NCBI GenBank assembly: GCA_037576195.1
Contig: CM075101.1
Location: 42,718,001 to 42,782,000 of the forward strand
Length of the DNA stretch: 64,000 nt
From: Phytoseiulus persimilis
Taxonomy: Eukaryota > Arthropoda > Arachnida > Mesostigmata > Phytoseiidae
Direction: 5' to 3'
Shown here: piece by piece, positions 13,701 through 24,944 of the stretch
Numbering within the stretch: the stretch's first letter is position 1
Layout of the letters: every line of letters begins with the position of its first letter
The notes under the pieces: generated by a model
What the model saw: only the letters and a program-made list of their open reading frames with translations
Told to the model about the DNA's origin: nothing
The model's database searches: none
Position numbers and translations under genes: made by a program

Positions 13701-15401
13701 CGTTTCCTATTGACAGGAGTATTTCTTTTTCGGTTCCCGTTTTGTTCAAAGCAGGAGCGAAGAACCACGTTCGTTCCAGCTCTGGGAAGTTTCTTCCAAT
13801 CCTAACAAATGTGCCTCGCAAGTCGAATTAACCACCTGAGTCTAACTAACGCCGAGTTAGTGCTTGCGGTCGTGGCAATCCATTGCTCGTCCCACGCTAC
13901 TGATAGGCGATCGTTGGAAAAATTTCCCTCATGATTTCAATAGCATAGCTGATCGGAATTCCGTCCGCCTCCACAATCGGTTCATTTGCATTATTTGCTC
14001 GTCAATTCGTTCCTTCTCCCCGGTCTTGGCACTGAACAAAAGGTTGGAAATTTTGCAGAGATGAAGATCTTTACGCTTCCAACAAGACACCTCTCACGGC
14101 GACCGCGCCCATGCCAGACTGCACCATGAAAATCTACGTAGGAAATTCTGAACAAGAAGTCGTGGCCGAAAACGTCAAGATAGGTGATCCTCTGACTCTA
14201 GTCATCAATATCGACCTGCAAGGTGAGCTCTGAATTACGATCAGAGACGTCGGCAACCAACTCATGTCCACTTCTGCCTGCATTCCAAACCCAGTCAACT
14301 AGCCAGGGGCTCGAATAGAGCTACCATTGCTGAGGGGTAACAAAACTGTGTGATTCTCCGCAGACGTTTACGGGATGCGTGTCACTAACTGCGTGGTTCG
14401 GGATGGTCTGAACTGGGGCGAGCAACCGCTCATCAACAATGAAGGGTAAGACAGAAGGAACGAGAGAATCATGCAAGCAGGAGTGGGTCGTAAAGAGACT
14501 CGGAATCAGAAGTCGAATGCGCGCTCGTAGATGCGTGCCTGTGCCCTGGAGAATATCAGAAAGGCCAAATCACGAAAACGCCACTCCACTTCCAGATGTC
14601 CCGTTGACCAAGATATCATGGGCGCTTTCGACTATTCCGAGAATAAAACGAAAGCCCTGGTCACTTTCCAAGCGCATAAATTCCCGTACACAGCGTCGGT
14701 TTATTATCAGTGCAACGTGAAGCTTTGCCTCAAGGCCTCGGGCGGTTGTGATGACGTCCCGCCCAACTGTGACCCTCAACTTCACAGCGGACTGGTCAGT
14801 CGGAAGCGAAGGGACGTCGGAACCGTTCGGGATCTCGACGCGCTCGATGCTGACGTACGAGATATGAACATTGAGGTATTTTCCGGCCTCTACGTTAACG
14901 AAGCGGCGGACTCCGAGCCTGAAGGTAAGCACGGCCACTTTCAATCACCCTTGAACGCGAGGTGAGGAAGCTATCGTTCCCCACAGGCCGCATGATTGGC
15001 AGAAACTCCTTCACACGAGGAGAAAGTTATCCATACTACAAGTTTCTCATTCGCAAGACTTGGGGGCATCCAGGAATTCCGAAAACTCGGCGGAATTTTC
15101 CGTTTCCATAAGACACACTGGTGATCAATTCGTTCTGACTCTTGATTCCGTTGCAGCATCTTCGGCCTCCTCAATCTCATCCGCGTCTCAGTTCGACTTC
15201 TGTCTGTCGACGCGGAAGTTTGCCATCGGTATCGCGATCCTGGGTCTTCTGTTGATGCTGATCGTGATGCTTCTGATCGCCTGTATCTTGCACAGGCGTC
15301 GTCGTAAGCAGGCTCCCTCAATCGCATCGTCGATCTATTCAGGCCACCCGTACTCGAGCTCGGCGCAGTCCACATATTCCAACCGAGCGTACAGCCATTA
15401 G
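10702..15401 (+). CDS. Cuticlin-like ZP-domain transmembrane protein, seven exons
   Basis: Extracellular matrix/cuticle-type ZP protein anchored at the apical cell surface. Exons by sequence: 10702-10920, 11427-11531, 13549-13685, 14059-14222, 14364-14445, 14596-14924, 15157-15401. All junctions are GT..AG, phases agree, and the sum is 1281 nt (426 aa). Residues 1-16 form a signal peptide (MLRFMLKVSLWPAVLG). The ZP domain starts near residue 34 (DIECNSNTIQITL) and shows the hallmark IYPKGLSKNSSC, LPLRSCNTMS, CRYQ, RVTNCVVRDG and CPVDQDIMGAF blocks with their cysteines. A furin-type RKRR site (about 305-308) is followed by a spacer, a TM helix (about 367-391) and an RRRRK stop-transfer tail. 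Known ZP proteins are cleaved at such a site and polymerise. The start is the ATG directly before the signal peptide; an additional non-coding 5' exon or an extra small exon near 14990-15150 cannot be excluded. Subfamily (dusky, neyo, trynity-like and others) not assigned. Confidence 0.92.
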
Positions 15402-16271
15402 ATTATTTATATTACGAGTCCGTAAAGGAGGCTTGATAAGAGCAGGTCGGCGGATCGGAGATACGGTCAGACGAACCATTGGAGGAACGAGCGGGCAGCA
15501 GTTTGTGTACATAGGCGATTTTCAGGGTACTTAGCAGTATTAGGATTGAGTTCTGAGGCTTACCATTATTTCCATTGAGACAGAGCGAAGCAAAAGCGTT
15601 CACCGCCTCTTTGTAGGCGAGAATGTTTCTCTCGATGCGATAGCGCCGCAGCGATCTCAGCGCCGCCTGCGATGCGTTTCAGGCGTAGCAATTAGCCAGT
15701 TGCTAGCTGACAACTGAGCGCGAAGCCGTCGCGCAAAACTCGTTGACGTTATTCACGGAGACGCTTACGTGAATCAGTCGACGATAAAGTCGTCTGTCCG
15801 AGCCAATTGTGTGTCTGACCGCGCGTGAGTTCATTATTGTAGTGGTGTGTTGTCTTATTTATTTGAGGTTTGAGATTGAATGTTTCCTCCTACAACTATA
15901 ACTGCTTAGCTAGACAATGTGCCAAAGCGAGTCCCGTGTTCCGTCCTCCGATTTCCACAAACTCTCAGGTCGTCCAAACCCTCGTGTAATGCGTTTCCTT
16001 GGCCGGCCGTTCCCGGCTTTCATCAAGCGACAAGTGCAACTCCTGTGACAGAGTAAACGAGGAAAATCATTGGGATTACATCGGTGCCATGTTATAGTGA
16101 ATAACCGCTCGGAACCGGATACTTCTCCTGCATTCCAACATGATCCAGGAAGCAGGTCTTTTCAAGAAGCTCTTAATCACGCATTCAGAAAAAATCTCAT
16201 TCGACAGTTTCGAATCGAGCGGTTATTCAACTTGACCCGCAAACTTCTCATAGACGCCTCCGAGAAGGCGA
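15402..16271. other. 3' flank of the ZP gene; no gene seen
   Basis: Presumed 3' UTR and intergenic DNA. I see no AATAAA close behind the ZP stop codon; AT-rich stretches near 15.84-15.90 kb may hold the cleavage site. No open frame of note. Confidence 0.4.
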
Positions 16272-17366
16272 TCAGAGGAGAACATAATTCGAGTCAAATT
16301 TCATCGAGCTCTCGGACGTAAGTGGATTGATTGTCAGAAGAACGCAAGTCGCAGCTTCCATTGTATGATCTTTCCTGATGTTTCGATTCGGACGAAACCT
16401 GCACAACTGAACTGCCAACAAGAAAATATTCGTTGCGCAGATTTCGTGAGAGAGGCAGCTCTTGATCGCAGCGCAAGTTCGCTGCAACATAACCTACCGT
16501 AGATTAGTCGCCTAGTGCAGCATGTGGAGAATCCCATTTCTGTCGAATGCATTCGGTCAGAATAATTTTTGCCTTGGAGGGTCCCAGAGCGGAGGTGAAC
16601 TGCTCGAGAAAATCCGCGGAATACTTATTCAGATCGTTCATCCGTTAAATTATGGAACCTCCAAGCGCGACAGAAACGGGTTTCGAAACTTGAGCCGCGA
16701 GACACTCTTCCTAAATCTTCCTTAAAGACTCAGTGTGTATCGCTTACGGAGTTGAATGAAAGAGTGCATGGAAAGGAAATTCATGAATATTCGACGGAGT
16801 AACTTTCGAAAGAATAGTAAATTGGAGAACAATATCTACATTTTCTTCAGGTATAACGTGGTCATGCCATATGACAATGTGAAATGCGTTGTCTTCATCA
16901 GAGCGACCCATTTATCATATTTGACATGATCGAATGTGAGGTTGAAGGTCAAAGAGAGATACTCGAATAAATTATGGATATCAAAAGGATTTGGGCTCCT
17001 CTTAATTCTCCTCCGCAAGTTTCTCCTCCGACGCCGAGCAGAACTGGAGAGAAGAACGCTGATGAAAACTGCGATCAGTATTCGGCCGCGAATGAATGAT
17101 TGGTTAGCTCATTTAGAATCGGAAAAAATTGGAATTGACGAGGGCTTTGGAGAGGTCTCTCGAAGTTCCCGCAAGCTTTCGGAATCAGTGCCGGCAGTAT
17201 CGAGTGTACCTTTACCAAAAGAAATGATCTTCGCGATTCGGTCGAGCCATGCCTTGTGCCACAGAGCAGCGAGGCAACGTCGGCGGAAGAACGGAATTAT
17301 GAACCGAATAGAGCTTAGAGGCGGTTCTGCTGTCGCCAGAGAATGATACATCTCGGACTCGAGCAA
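16272..17366 (-). pseudogene. Possible broken membrane-receptor-like gene
   Basis: From 17366 down to 16836 one - strand frame stays open except for a single in-frame TGA near 17106. Together it spells about 175 residues with a basic cluster (SSSARRRRNLRRR), a hydrophobic helix just before it (ILIAVFISVLL) and aromatic-rich sequence to a TAG at 16836 (LFEYLSLTFNLTF). A further coding-like block on the same strand at about 16490-16385 has the hydrophobic stretch NIFLLAVQLC followed by a GT. The pattern of hydrophobic and basic blocks recalls arthropod gustatory receptors, but I see no diagnostic motif. The in-frame stop suggests decay, or an intron I did not resolve. Confidence 0.25.
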
Positions 17367-17466
17367 TAGCTGTTTTTCTCGCTAGCCATGATATCAAACA
17401 GTCCTTCGGGTTGAGAACTCGAGGACAGAAACGTTGACAACCTCTAGACTTGGGCTCCGTAGCGAT

Positions 17467-17481
17467 GTTAACTACGTTGCT
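17467..17481. repeat. SINE target-site duplication, left copy
   Basis: GTTAACTACGTTGCT; repeated exactly at 17755-17769 on the other side of the SINE. Confidence 0.88.
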
Positions 17482-17754
17482 CTGTTTTCGGCTGAACCTT
17501 TCAGCCAGCCCTCAGGAGTGTCCCGGATTCACCTTTCGGTATTGCTTCAGTAACACTCCCTATCGCCTCGCAAATCCCATTGCGGGCGGTGGGCTTGGGT
17601 CTTAAGATGGTTCAGATTCAATTCTGATATAAATTAAATCCTCTCTTGACCACATAAGAAATTTGTTGTCCCGGCCGGGGATCGAACCCGCGATTGCTAG
17701 CTTAGCGTGGCACCCAAGGCGTTGGTTTATGCCACACGGCCAACGAGCCGACTC
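17482..17754 (-). mobile_element. tRNA-derived SINE
   Basis: Read on the - strand, the first ~85 nt resemble a tRNA: an A-box-like TGGCCGTGTGGCATAAACC and a canonical B box GGTTCGATCCC, the internal RNA polymerase III promoter. A ~190-nt tRNA-unrelated body follows. The 3' end carries a perfect 7-bp hairpin (GGCTGAA, 3-nt loop, TTCAGCC), then GAAAACAG, with no long poly(A). The insert is bounded on both sides by GTTAACTACGTTGCT, as expected for LINE-mediated retroposition. The 15-bp exact duplication implies a fairly recent insertion. It is not a functional tRNA gene: the anticodon arm does not fold convincingly and the element continues well past the tRNA-like part. Confidence 0.87.
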
Positions 17755-17769
17755 GTTAACTACGTTGCT
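17755..17769. repeat. SINE target-site duplication, right copy
   Basis: Exact repeat of 17467-17481. Confidence 0.88.
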
Positions 17770-19752
17770 GTCGTGGGGATCATTGAAGAGTTCGCGAACG
17801 AAGAATGCTACTATCTTCGTTATTCGACGGAGCTCCATTGATCTCTCTCGTCCACGGCAAACTACGCGATGGCAGTTAGTATCGTTGCGTGGTTCCGGAG
17901 ATACAGAGAGTCAAGCGTGACGTCGCGTTCCTCCTCGTGTCAGGAGGATAGCAGTCCCATCTGAAACGTTCGTGCTGCAGTACTGGTATGTGTACGCATC
18001 TTGGAAGCTCGCGTATTTGTCTGTTGAACTCGTTGAGTCGTCGTGTTGAGAATTCAGGTGCATTCGTTTGCGGAAGGTAGCAAAGAAATGAGCTCAAGCG
18101 GACGAGCAGATCACCGTTTCGCCCCAGGGGCCTCATTTTCAGGACCGCAAGCTCGCGGTTCATGAACTTTGCGGGTGACCGCAAGAAAGAGCCCGCAAAG
18201 GAAAACCTCGGGCTGGAGGCCGGCGGTTCCGAGCCCGTTTTCTTCGGGATCGCGGGCTTCGCTGCCGGCGCAATGGGACTCGCTCCAGGAATCTCGACTA
18301 TCTTCAATAGTCAGCGAAGCTTGATAATATTCATCTGAATAGTTATAGGAATGATAGTTATTCCGCGTGCTTCTGCGCCTGGTGCCCTCGGGCTTGCGGG
18401 TCTGAAAATGCGGGCTTTTGCAAACTCCAGGAGTATCCTGTACTCATCCCCATGCGAGACCCCGCGTATTGCACTTAGTATCTTGGAGCAGCACTCCCCT
18501 TCTGTAGAAGGAGCGCCACCTGATTTGCACATACATCTTCCCATCCCGCGACGCCGATGTCTCAGGGCACTAAAAACAAACATGAACAGGCCGCACCCTT
18601 GTGTTCCAGGCCAGATTTGGCTGTGGTTCCATGAAATCATTTGCGGCCTATCTAGAGGATCTTTCTTCGATCGTCATTCCGATCACTTTCTAGTAAGAGG
18701 GTTCCCCGAAGTGGTTCAACTTCCGTACCGGCAAGGATGCGATGATGATGATGATCATCATCGCGGACTCTTCATGACGCAATCAACATGGTTTTCAAAA
18801 CTGTGGAGATTTCCCTGCTAACACTGAATCTTTGCGGAACAATTTCGTCCATCAAAGTAGAACTGAATCCACTCTTCCCAAGATTATCGGAGAGTTTTTA
18901 AGGGACTATGCCCCCCCTTGGGTACGGCTCTGCCAGGTGTACACCTACGCAGAGAGTGCCTCCCGTCCAAATGCTCCAAGCCGGTCCTCCTCTGAAACTC
19001 CCGGTCCCGTCGGTTGGGAGCTGGACCTTCAAGTCCAATTTCTCGGTCATCGGCAATGAGGCTCTACACTTAGGTTGCAGTCCACACACATCTCTGAGAA
19101 ATCACGGTTGAGAACTGAAGTCAGAGGGTGGAGTAGGAGGAGCAACTTTTGACGACGGATTTCTTGAGGAGTCGATGGAAGATTATCCGGTCACATAGGT
19201 CTCGGCAATTAGTAATAAATCGGCTATTTGACCCAGGGCCCTTTTCTTCCCGGGACCGGGAGCCATCAATCTTATGTTCGTGTCCTGCATCATGACCACG
19301 CGAGCCATGTGATTTGATGTATTCTGTAGTGTGTGTTGGAAAGTGTGCCGATATCTGAAGCGTAGTACGTGTCGTGCTGAGTGTTAGCTTCTCGGGCCAA
19401 AACGCTTCCCTCTCAATGTCCATTAGAGTCCGTTGCGCGGTGTGACGAGCCGGCATATGGCCCCCAGATCCCACTCCAGCCCTCTGACGTGCCCAAGAAC
19501 CCCTAGCTCCTCGCTGCCGTGTCCATGATAATGCTCTTGGAGTGCTCCGAAATCTCATCATCCTTTCTCGTCATCCACGACATCTTGGCTCCAGTCCATC
19601 CGGCTCCAGGCGCGAGTCGTTGATTTATAGGAGGAAAGAAAGGGCCTAAAGCGATCCATGTTTTGCGACAGCGCGTCATCGCACCCAACCTCCAGAGCGA
19701 GGTCGTCGAAAGTGAGAGAAACTTCAGCGCTTGCAGACCGAACCCATGGGTA
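17770..19752. other. No supported gene; GC-rich internal repeats
   Basis: Around 18.1-18.4 kb several GCGGGCTT/CTCGGGCT-type words recur, which looks like a degraded repeat. On the - strand, 19740-19558 is an acidic coding-like stretch (FDDLALEVGCDDALS) ending in a stop. It could be the last exon of a gene whose other part lies to the right of the MITE at 19755, but nothing matching appears there. Confidence 0.35.
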
Positions 19753-20582
19753 TACAGGGTGGCCTTTTTTAGTCGGGAATTTTCGAGCCCGATCTTTTTT
19801 TGACCATAACTTCGTCAATTCTTGGACTTTTCTCGAAAATCAAAAAGTGATAAATAGAGAATATCGAGGCGGTCATTTCGATCCAAAGTCAGGCAGATGT
19901 GATGGGATTCGCGGTCAACAGATGGTTTTGAGAATGACCCATTTTTTTTTCGAGGTCCTCCTCAAAATTATCGTAAAAACGTCAATATGTTTCGGATCGG
20001 ACTCGTGCGGGTCGCATTCGACGCGCAAAAGGGAGCCGGTCATTCGCCAGAAAACCGATTGAAGTTATCTCGTTTCTTCGAAAAACGGCAACCGATCGTA
20101 TCGAGAATCCCTTTAGTGTCGAGGGTGATTTTGGCGACCGAGGGCGGAATCATGAGCGTGAGTGATTTCCGGTGAGAATCAAAAATCATCGGATCGACCT
20201 CGTAGCTCAATATTCGGATGATTCACCCATTTCTGAAGGAGATAAGGAACTACTTTTTCAACCATAAATTCACCCAGAATTCACAGTCATCGATGGAATT
20301 TTCAAGATCTGGCATTCTTGCGTGATTGACGAAACGTTGCCACATCGTGCAAAATTATCGGGATTCACATGCGTGCACTCAAGCAGAAGTTCCCGTTATG
20401 TTTTCAGTCAAAAAACTAGCCCCTTATCTCCCAGACTTTAGGGTAATTTTCACCAGGGGAAATACCTTCGATTCTGCCTCGTCGAGGAGTCACGAGAAGA
20501 AATGCGGGGAAAAGCGAGGAAAACGAAATTAGCCAATGGGCAAGGCCTTGAAAAAGGGGTTGATCGCTTCCATTCTTCGGGG

Positions 20583-20704
20583 TGAGAGATCCGCCGCTTC
20601 CCTGAGCGGATCATCATCACCATCACACTTATATATAATAAAGATGTCGGATCACTAGATCACGTGAAAAACGAAAGCAGCCTCGTGAATAGACGGTTAT
20701 ATCA
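20583..20704 (+). repeat. Gypsy 5' LTR (122 bp)
   Basis: Begins TGAGAG and ends TATATCA. An inverted repeat at its start (GATCCGC...GCGGATC) could fold into a hairpin; a TATATATAATAAAG stretch supplies TATA-like and poly(A) signals. It differs from the 3' LTR at about 6 of 122 positions. Preceded by CGGGG at 20578-20582, which recurs after the 3' LTR. Confidence 0.93.
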
Positions 20705-20706
20705 AG

Positions 20707-20718
20707 TGGCGACGAAGA
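20707..20718 (+). other. Putative gypsy primer-binding site
   Basis: TGGCGACGAAGA lies two bases after the 5' LTR, where a tRNA 3' end should pair to prime minus-strand synthesis. It begins with the TGG expected from a CCA tail. I did not identify the tRNA. Confidence 0.7.
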
Positions 20719-20729
20719 TCTTTGGAAAA

Positions 20730-21365
20730 ATGTTGAGTGAAGCAGCAGTAGAAGCGATGCTGAAGCGTGTCATCGAACAGTTCAGTAAAGGCGCTATTAT
20801 GGCACCGGCAGTAGCAGCTACGGCCACCTTGGTGAAACAGATTCCAAATTTCAAATATGATCCGGATGGAGGGCTGACTTTCGCGCTGTGGTATAGCCGG
20901 TACGAGAACGTACTTCAAGTCGAAGGAGCAACACTAGATGATGCTGCCAAAGTTCGTCTCATCATACAAAAGCTGGATCAAGAGTGCTTCCAGAAGATCG
21001 ATGCCCACATACTTCCGAAAAAGAATTCTGAACTCGGGTTCGAAGACACGATTACACTGCTCAAAGAATTGTTCGGTCACCGAGGTTCTGAGTTTGCTCG
21101 CCGTTATCGGTACCTACAGACGAAGTGTACGGACATCAGCGATGGGACGTACGACGATTACACTGGTATGGTGAACCGGAGACATGAGCTGTCAGAAAAG
21201 TCCAAGGTAACCGCGGATCAAATGAAATGTCTTGTCTGGATCTGTGGACTTGAAGGTTCTGATCACAATGATGTTCGAGAACTTGCCCTACAATTCGTGG
21301 AGGAGAAGCCGAAATCAACACTACGAGAGCTGCATCAACACGTCAAGAATTTCACACGCCTATAG
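20730..21365 (+). CDS. gag: Gypsy Gag (capsid region)
   Basis: Structural capsid polyprotein of the gypsy element. The ATG at 20730 is the first after the primer-binding site; the open frame upstream of it only reads back into the LTR. About 211 residues with a typical retrotransposon Gag core: FALWYSRYENVLQVEG near the start, KVRLIIQKLD, a central LKELFGHR block, and a helical C-terminus ending KNFTRL. The TAG at 21363 is in the same frame as the downstream zinc-knuckle and protease region, so gag and the start of pol may once have been one continuous frame, the stop being either a mutation or a programmed boundary. Confidence 0.8.
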   Translation: MLSEAAVEAMLKRVIEQFSKGAIMAPAVAATATLVKQIPNFKYDPDGGLTFALWYSRYENVLQVEGATLDDAAKVRLIIQKLDQECFQKIDAHILPKKNSELGFEDTITLLKELFGHRGSEFARRYRYLQTKCTDISDGTYDDYTGMVNRRHELSEKSKVTADQMKCLVWICGLEGSDHNDVRELALQFVEEKPKSTLRELHQHVKNFTRL

Positions 21366-22136
21366 AGTACATCTGGGTCCATCTCAACTGGAATCCGCAA
21401 CGAAGTTCATGCGGTGTCCCAAGGAAAACCTACCCATCCCAGTCGCGGATGCGGAGGAATGCATTTCAGAGAAGATTGCTCTCACAGGAATTCTACCTGC
21501 AAGAAATGTGGCAAGATTGGTCATATCAGGGCCGTATGCTTCAAGAATTCAAAGAAGAGGACAAATGATGGTAGCCGGTTCGGTCAAAAGAGATCAGGTG
21601 GCCGCCACGATCCGCGGTCGAACGGCAGGCGGCGCGTCCAGGCGATAGAGATCCAAGATTATCAAGCGTCCTCAAAAAGCGTCAATCAGATCCGGAAAAT
21701 CGTGTTGATTGGCGGGGAGAGATTCGACATGAGGATGGATACTGGCGCTGAGGTCACTATCATCAGTCGTAAGGATTGGGAGAAACTGGGTAAGCCAGAT
21801 CTCGAGCCCAATCGGAACCCCATGAAGGCTGCGAATGAGGGTGAACTCGACTGTTTGGGCCACTTCCACTGCGAGTTCGAACTGGAAGGACTACGACTCG
21901 CTGGCCGGTGCTACGTGGTGAATCACCCATACAGACTTCTTGGATGCCAGTGGCTGAAGAAGCACAATGCTTTGTGGAAACAGCTGACAGGAACTTCGAC
22001 TCCCTATTCGGCAGGATGCGCAACATCGATCTCACGTATCGAGCGCATCGACCTTGAGAGGGCCACCACGGAACTGACAAGGCATCTGAAAGAGGAATTT
22101 CCTGAAGTTTTCGATCAGGTCTTGGGAAATGTCTGA
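21366..22136 (+). pseudogene. Gypsy nucleocapsid knuckles and aspartic protease
   Basis: In the same frame as gag but after its stop. It carries a degenerate first CCHC knuckle (CGGMHFREDC) and an intact second one (CKKCGKIGHIRAVC), which bind nucleic acid, then a basic linker and a retropepsin segment with the catalytic triad in MRMDTGAEVTII. The flap and C-terminal strand (RLLGCQWL) follow, in the usual order. The frame ends at a stop at 22134 because of a one-base shift near 22120; reading on in the next frame leads straight into reverse transcriptase. It is therefore the N-terminal part of a broken pol. Confidence 0.82.
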
Positions 22137-24070
22137 AAGCGAAGGCTGAATTCAAACTGAAAGAGAACACGACTCTTGTGTTTCGGAAGTGCCGCTCGGT
22201 GCCGTATGCCAGCTTGGAGAAACTCGAGGGTGAGCTGAACCGTCTCATGGACAGAGGGGTGATTTCACCCGTCTTTCATTCTGAAATCGCCGCACCAGTC
22301 GTTATCGTCAAGAAGAAGACTGGAGAAATCAGACTGTGTGCTGACTACAGCACTGGTTTGAACGAAGTTCTGCAAGATCACCATCATCCTCTACCAACGC
22401 CTCACGATATATTCACCAAGCTCAACGGCGGGGTCTATTTCACGAGCGTCGATCTAGCTGAAGCCTATCTGCAGATCGAAGTTGCTGAGGATTGCCGGAA
22501 AATGCTGTGCATCAACACTTCGAAGGGTCTGTTTCGCTTCAATAGATTGCCGTTCGGAGTCAAGACGGCACCCGCTACCTTCCAACAAATCATGGACACG
22601 ATGATCGCCGGTCTCCCGAATACAGCTGCGTATCTGGACGACATCGTGGTCACTGGAAAAGACTTGAAGGAACATAACGAAGCTGTCCTAAGGCTATTCG
22701 ACAGGATCAAGGAATACGGACTTCGGGTCCGGTTGGACAAATGCTCGTTCCTAAAGACAGAGATCAAGTTCTTGGGACAGATGATTTCCAGTGAAAGAAG
22801 AAGGCCGGACAAAGCAAAGATTGAGGCAGTGGTGAAAATGCCTGCTCCACAGAACGTGTCCGAGCTCAGAGCTCTACTGGGAATGATAAACTACTACGCT
22901 GCGTTCATGCCAGGTCTTCGAGATCTCCGCGATCCTCTTGACAAACTTCTCGAAAAGAACTGCAAGCTCGTGTGGTCGCCGGAAGGTCAAACAGTTCTCG
23001 ATAAGCTGAAGACTATCTTACAATCAGATCTGTTCCTTACTCACTACAATCCGGAGCTCCCTTTAGTGGTCGTCGCTGACGCCAGCAACTACGGTATCGG
23101 AGCCGTGCTGTCTCACAGATTTCCGGATGGGGGTGAAAAAGCAATTTTCCAGGCTTGTCGCTCACTCACATCGCCAGAGAAAAATTACTCACAGATAGAG
23201 AAGGAAGCTCTAGGGTTGATCTTCGCTTGCAAGAAGTTTCACAAATTCATCTACGGTCGCAAATTTCTACTCCTTACAGACCATCAACCTCTCCTGGCGA
23301 TATTCGGAAGCAAAACAGGTATCCCGGTCTACACTGCTAACAGACTCCAGCGGTGGGCCACAGTGCTCATAGGATATGACTTCACAATCGAGTATCGACA
23401 GACTACGAAGTTTGGTCGGGCGGACGCGCTTTCGAGACTGATAGCACAGCAAGGCAATGATAAGATCTCGGAAGACGTTGTGATTGGTGCAATCGAAGTG
23501 GACACCGACGCCGTTTTCGGAGAATGCATCCAGGCTCTACCAGTCACGAATGAGGGAATTCGCAGACTAACCGATGAAGACGATCTCCTGCGTCAGGTGA
23601 AACACTGCCTAAATGTCAAGTGGCCGGGCAAGGTAGAACGAGACAGTTCACTCTGGAACTTCTATAACAGAAGAAGCTCGTTGTCAATTGTGCAGGGTTG
23701 TATCATGTCCGACGATCGTGTGGTTATTCCAAAACCGCTGCAGAGCCGAGTTCTACGGCAGCTACACGTCGGGCATGCCGGTGTTTCCCGGATGAAACGC
23801 TTGGCAAGGAGTTTTGTCTACTGGCCGAATATCGATCGAGAGATAGAAAAACTGGTTCGCAACTGTTCTGCGCGTGCGGAGTTGAATCGGGATCCACAAA
23901 AAGCTATCCCGCACCCTTGGGAGGCGGGCAAACGGCCTTGGGAGCGAATTCACGCCGACTTCGCGGGGCCCATGGAAGGGTCAATGTTTCTCATCATTGT
24001 GGATGCCTATTCTAAATGGCCGGAAATCTTCGAGATGAAGTCTGCCTCGACGAATGCGACGATCGAATAA
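22120..24070 (+). pseudogene. pol: Gypsy reverse transcriptase, RNase H, integrase N-part
   Basis: One ~650-codon open stretch. RT motifs are in order: CADYSTGLN, FTSVDLAEAYLQI (catalytic Asp), FRFNRLPFGVKTAPATFQ, and the active-site box TAAYLDDIVV. A gypsy-type RNase H follows, with VVVADASNYGIGAVLS, a Glu in SQIEKEALG, LLTDHQPLL and GRADALSRL. The integrase H2C2 finger (HVGHAGVSRMK ... NCSAR) lacks its last cysteine. The catalytic core begins with RIHADFAGP (first Asp). A TAA at 24068-24070 ends the frame; the same frame then reopens. RT and RNase H look intact in their active-site residues, so decay seems recent. Confidence 0.93.
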
Positions 24071-24907
24071 TTCGCTCGGGTGTTTGCGAGTTTCGAAAAT
24101 CCTTCGGTTATCGTAACCGATAATGGTCCACAAGTCAAAGGGAAAGATTTCGAGAACTTTTGCGAGTCGCGGGGAATCATGCACTTAAATTCGCCAGTGT
24201 GTCACCCACAATCCAACGGACAAGCGGAAAAATTCGTGAATATCTTCAAGAGGAGCTGGAAGAAACTGCGGAGGGAGGGGAACAGCGAGATGGCTGTGCA
24301 GACAATGCTTCAGACGTACAGGTGCACCCCTGGTCTCCATGGGAAGTCCCCGGCAGAGTTTTTCCTCGGGCGGCCGCTTCGAACCGAGCTCTCGTTGCTC
24401 AGACTCGACCCGGACAAACTTCAGACGAGAGGAGAAATTCAGGCGCGGCCGAGCCGTCAAGGTGAGGCACCGAGCTCCGCGAAGCCCTTACAGCGGAACG
24501 TGAGGAGCTTCAACCCTCGCGACGCGGTATTTGTCAAAGATTTCAGGAATCCACACAACCCGAGATAGACCCCGGCGAACGTCATCAGGAAGAAGGGTAA
24601 CGTCTTGTACGACGTCGCAGTGGATGACCTGGTCTGGACTCGCCATGTGAACCAGATGGAGAACCGAGGTCCCGATACGGCCACAGACACGACTCGTAGG
24701 TCGCCAAGATCGACGCTGTTGAGAGCAATGACGAGAAGAATCCTGCCAGGTGTTGAAACATTCGAACACGATTCAACCTCGAGTTTTTCGGAAGAGGAGT
24801 TTTCAAGTCCCGATTCTACGCCGCCGTCGACTCCAATCCAAGAACGCCGCGTTCTTAGACCTCGCCATTTGCTGGCACCACCTCGGAGGTTCGATATACG
24901 CGACTGA
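24071..24907 (+). pseudogene. Gypsy integrase core and C-terminal region
   Basis: Continues pol after the TAA in the same frame. It holds the second catalytic Asp (VIVTDNGPQVKG) and the Glu of the D,D(35)E triad (HPQSNGQAEKFVN), then the PAEFFLGR block typical of gypsy integrases. A TAG at 24566-24568 interrupts it; the frame reopens immediately and runs to a stop at 24907 through a Ser/Pro/Arg-rich tail. No chromodomain or GPY/F module is evident in the tail. Confidence 0.85.
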
Positions 24908-24933
24908 CAGGGCGACGTATGGGAACTCGTCTG

Positions 24934-24944
24934 AAGGGGGGAGA
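24934..24944 (+). other. Gypsy polypurine tract
   Basis: AAGGGGGGAGA immediately before the 3' LTR; primes plus-strand DNA synthesis in LTR elements. Confidence 0.85.

Noticed and set aside
13513-13821. 102-codon open frame antisense to the ZP gene
   Set aside because: It lies over ZP exon 3, which has clear splice sites and ZP cysteine motifs on the other strand; the antisense frame has no features.
17662-17745. A genuine tRNA gene on the - strand
   Set aside because: A/B boxes are present, but the element continues into a body, has a hairpin tail and sits between 15-bp target duplications: a SINE.
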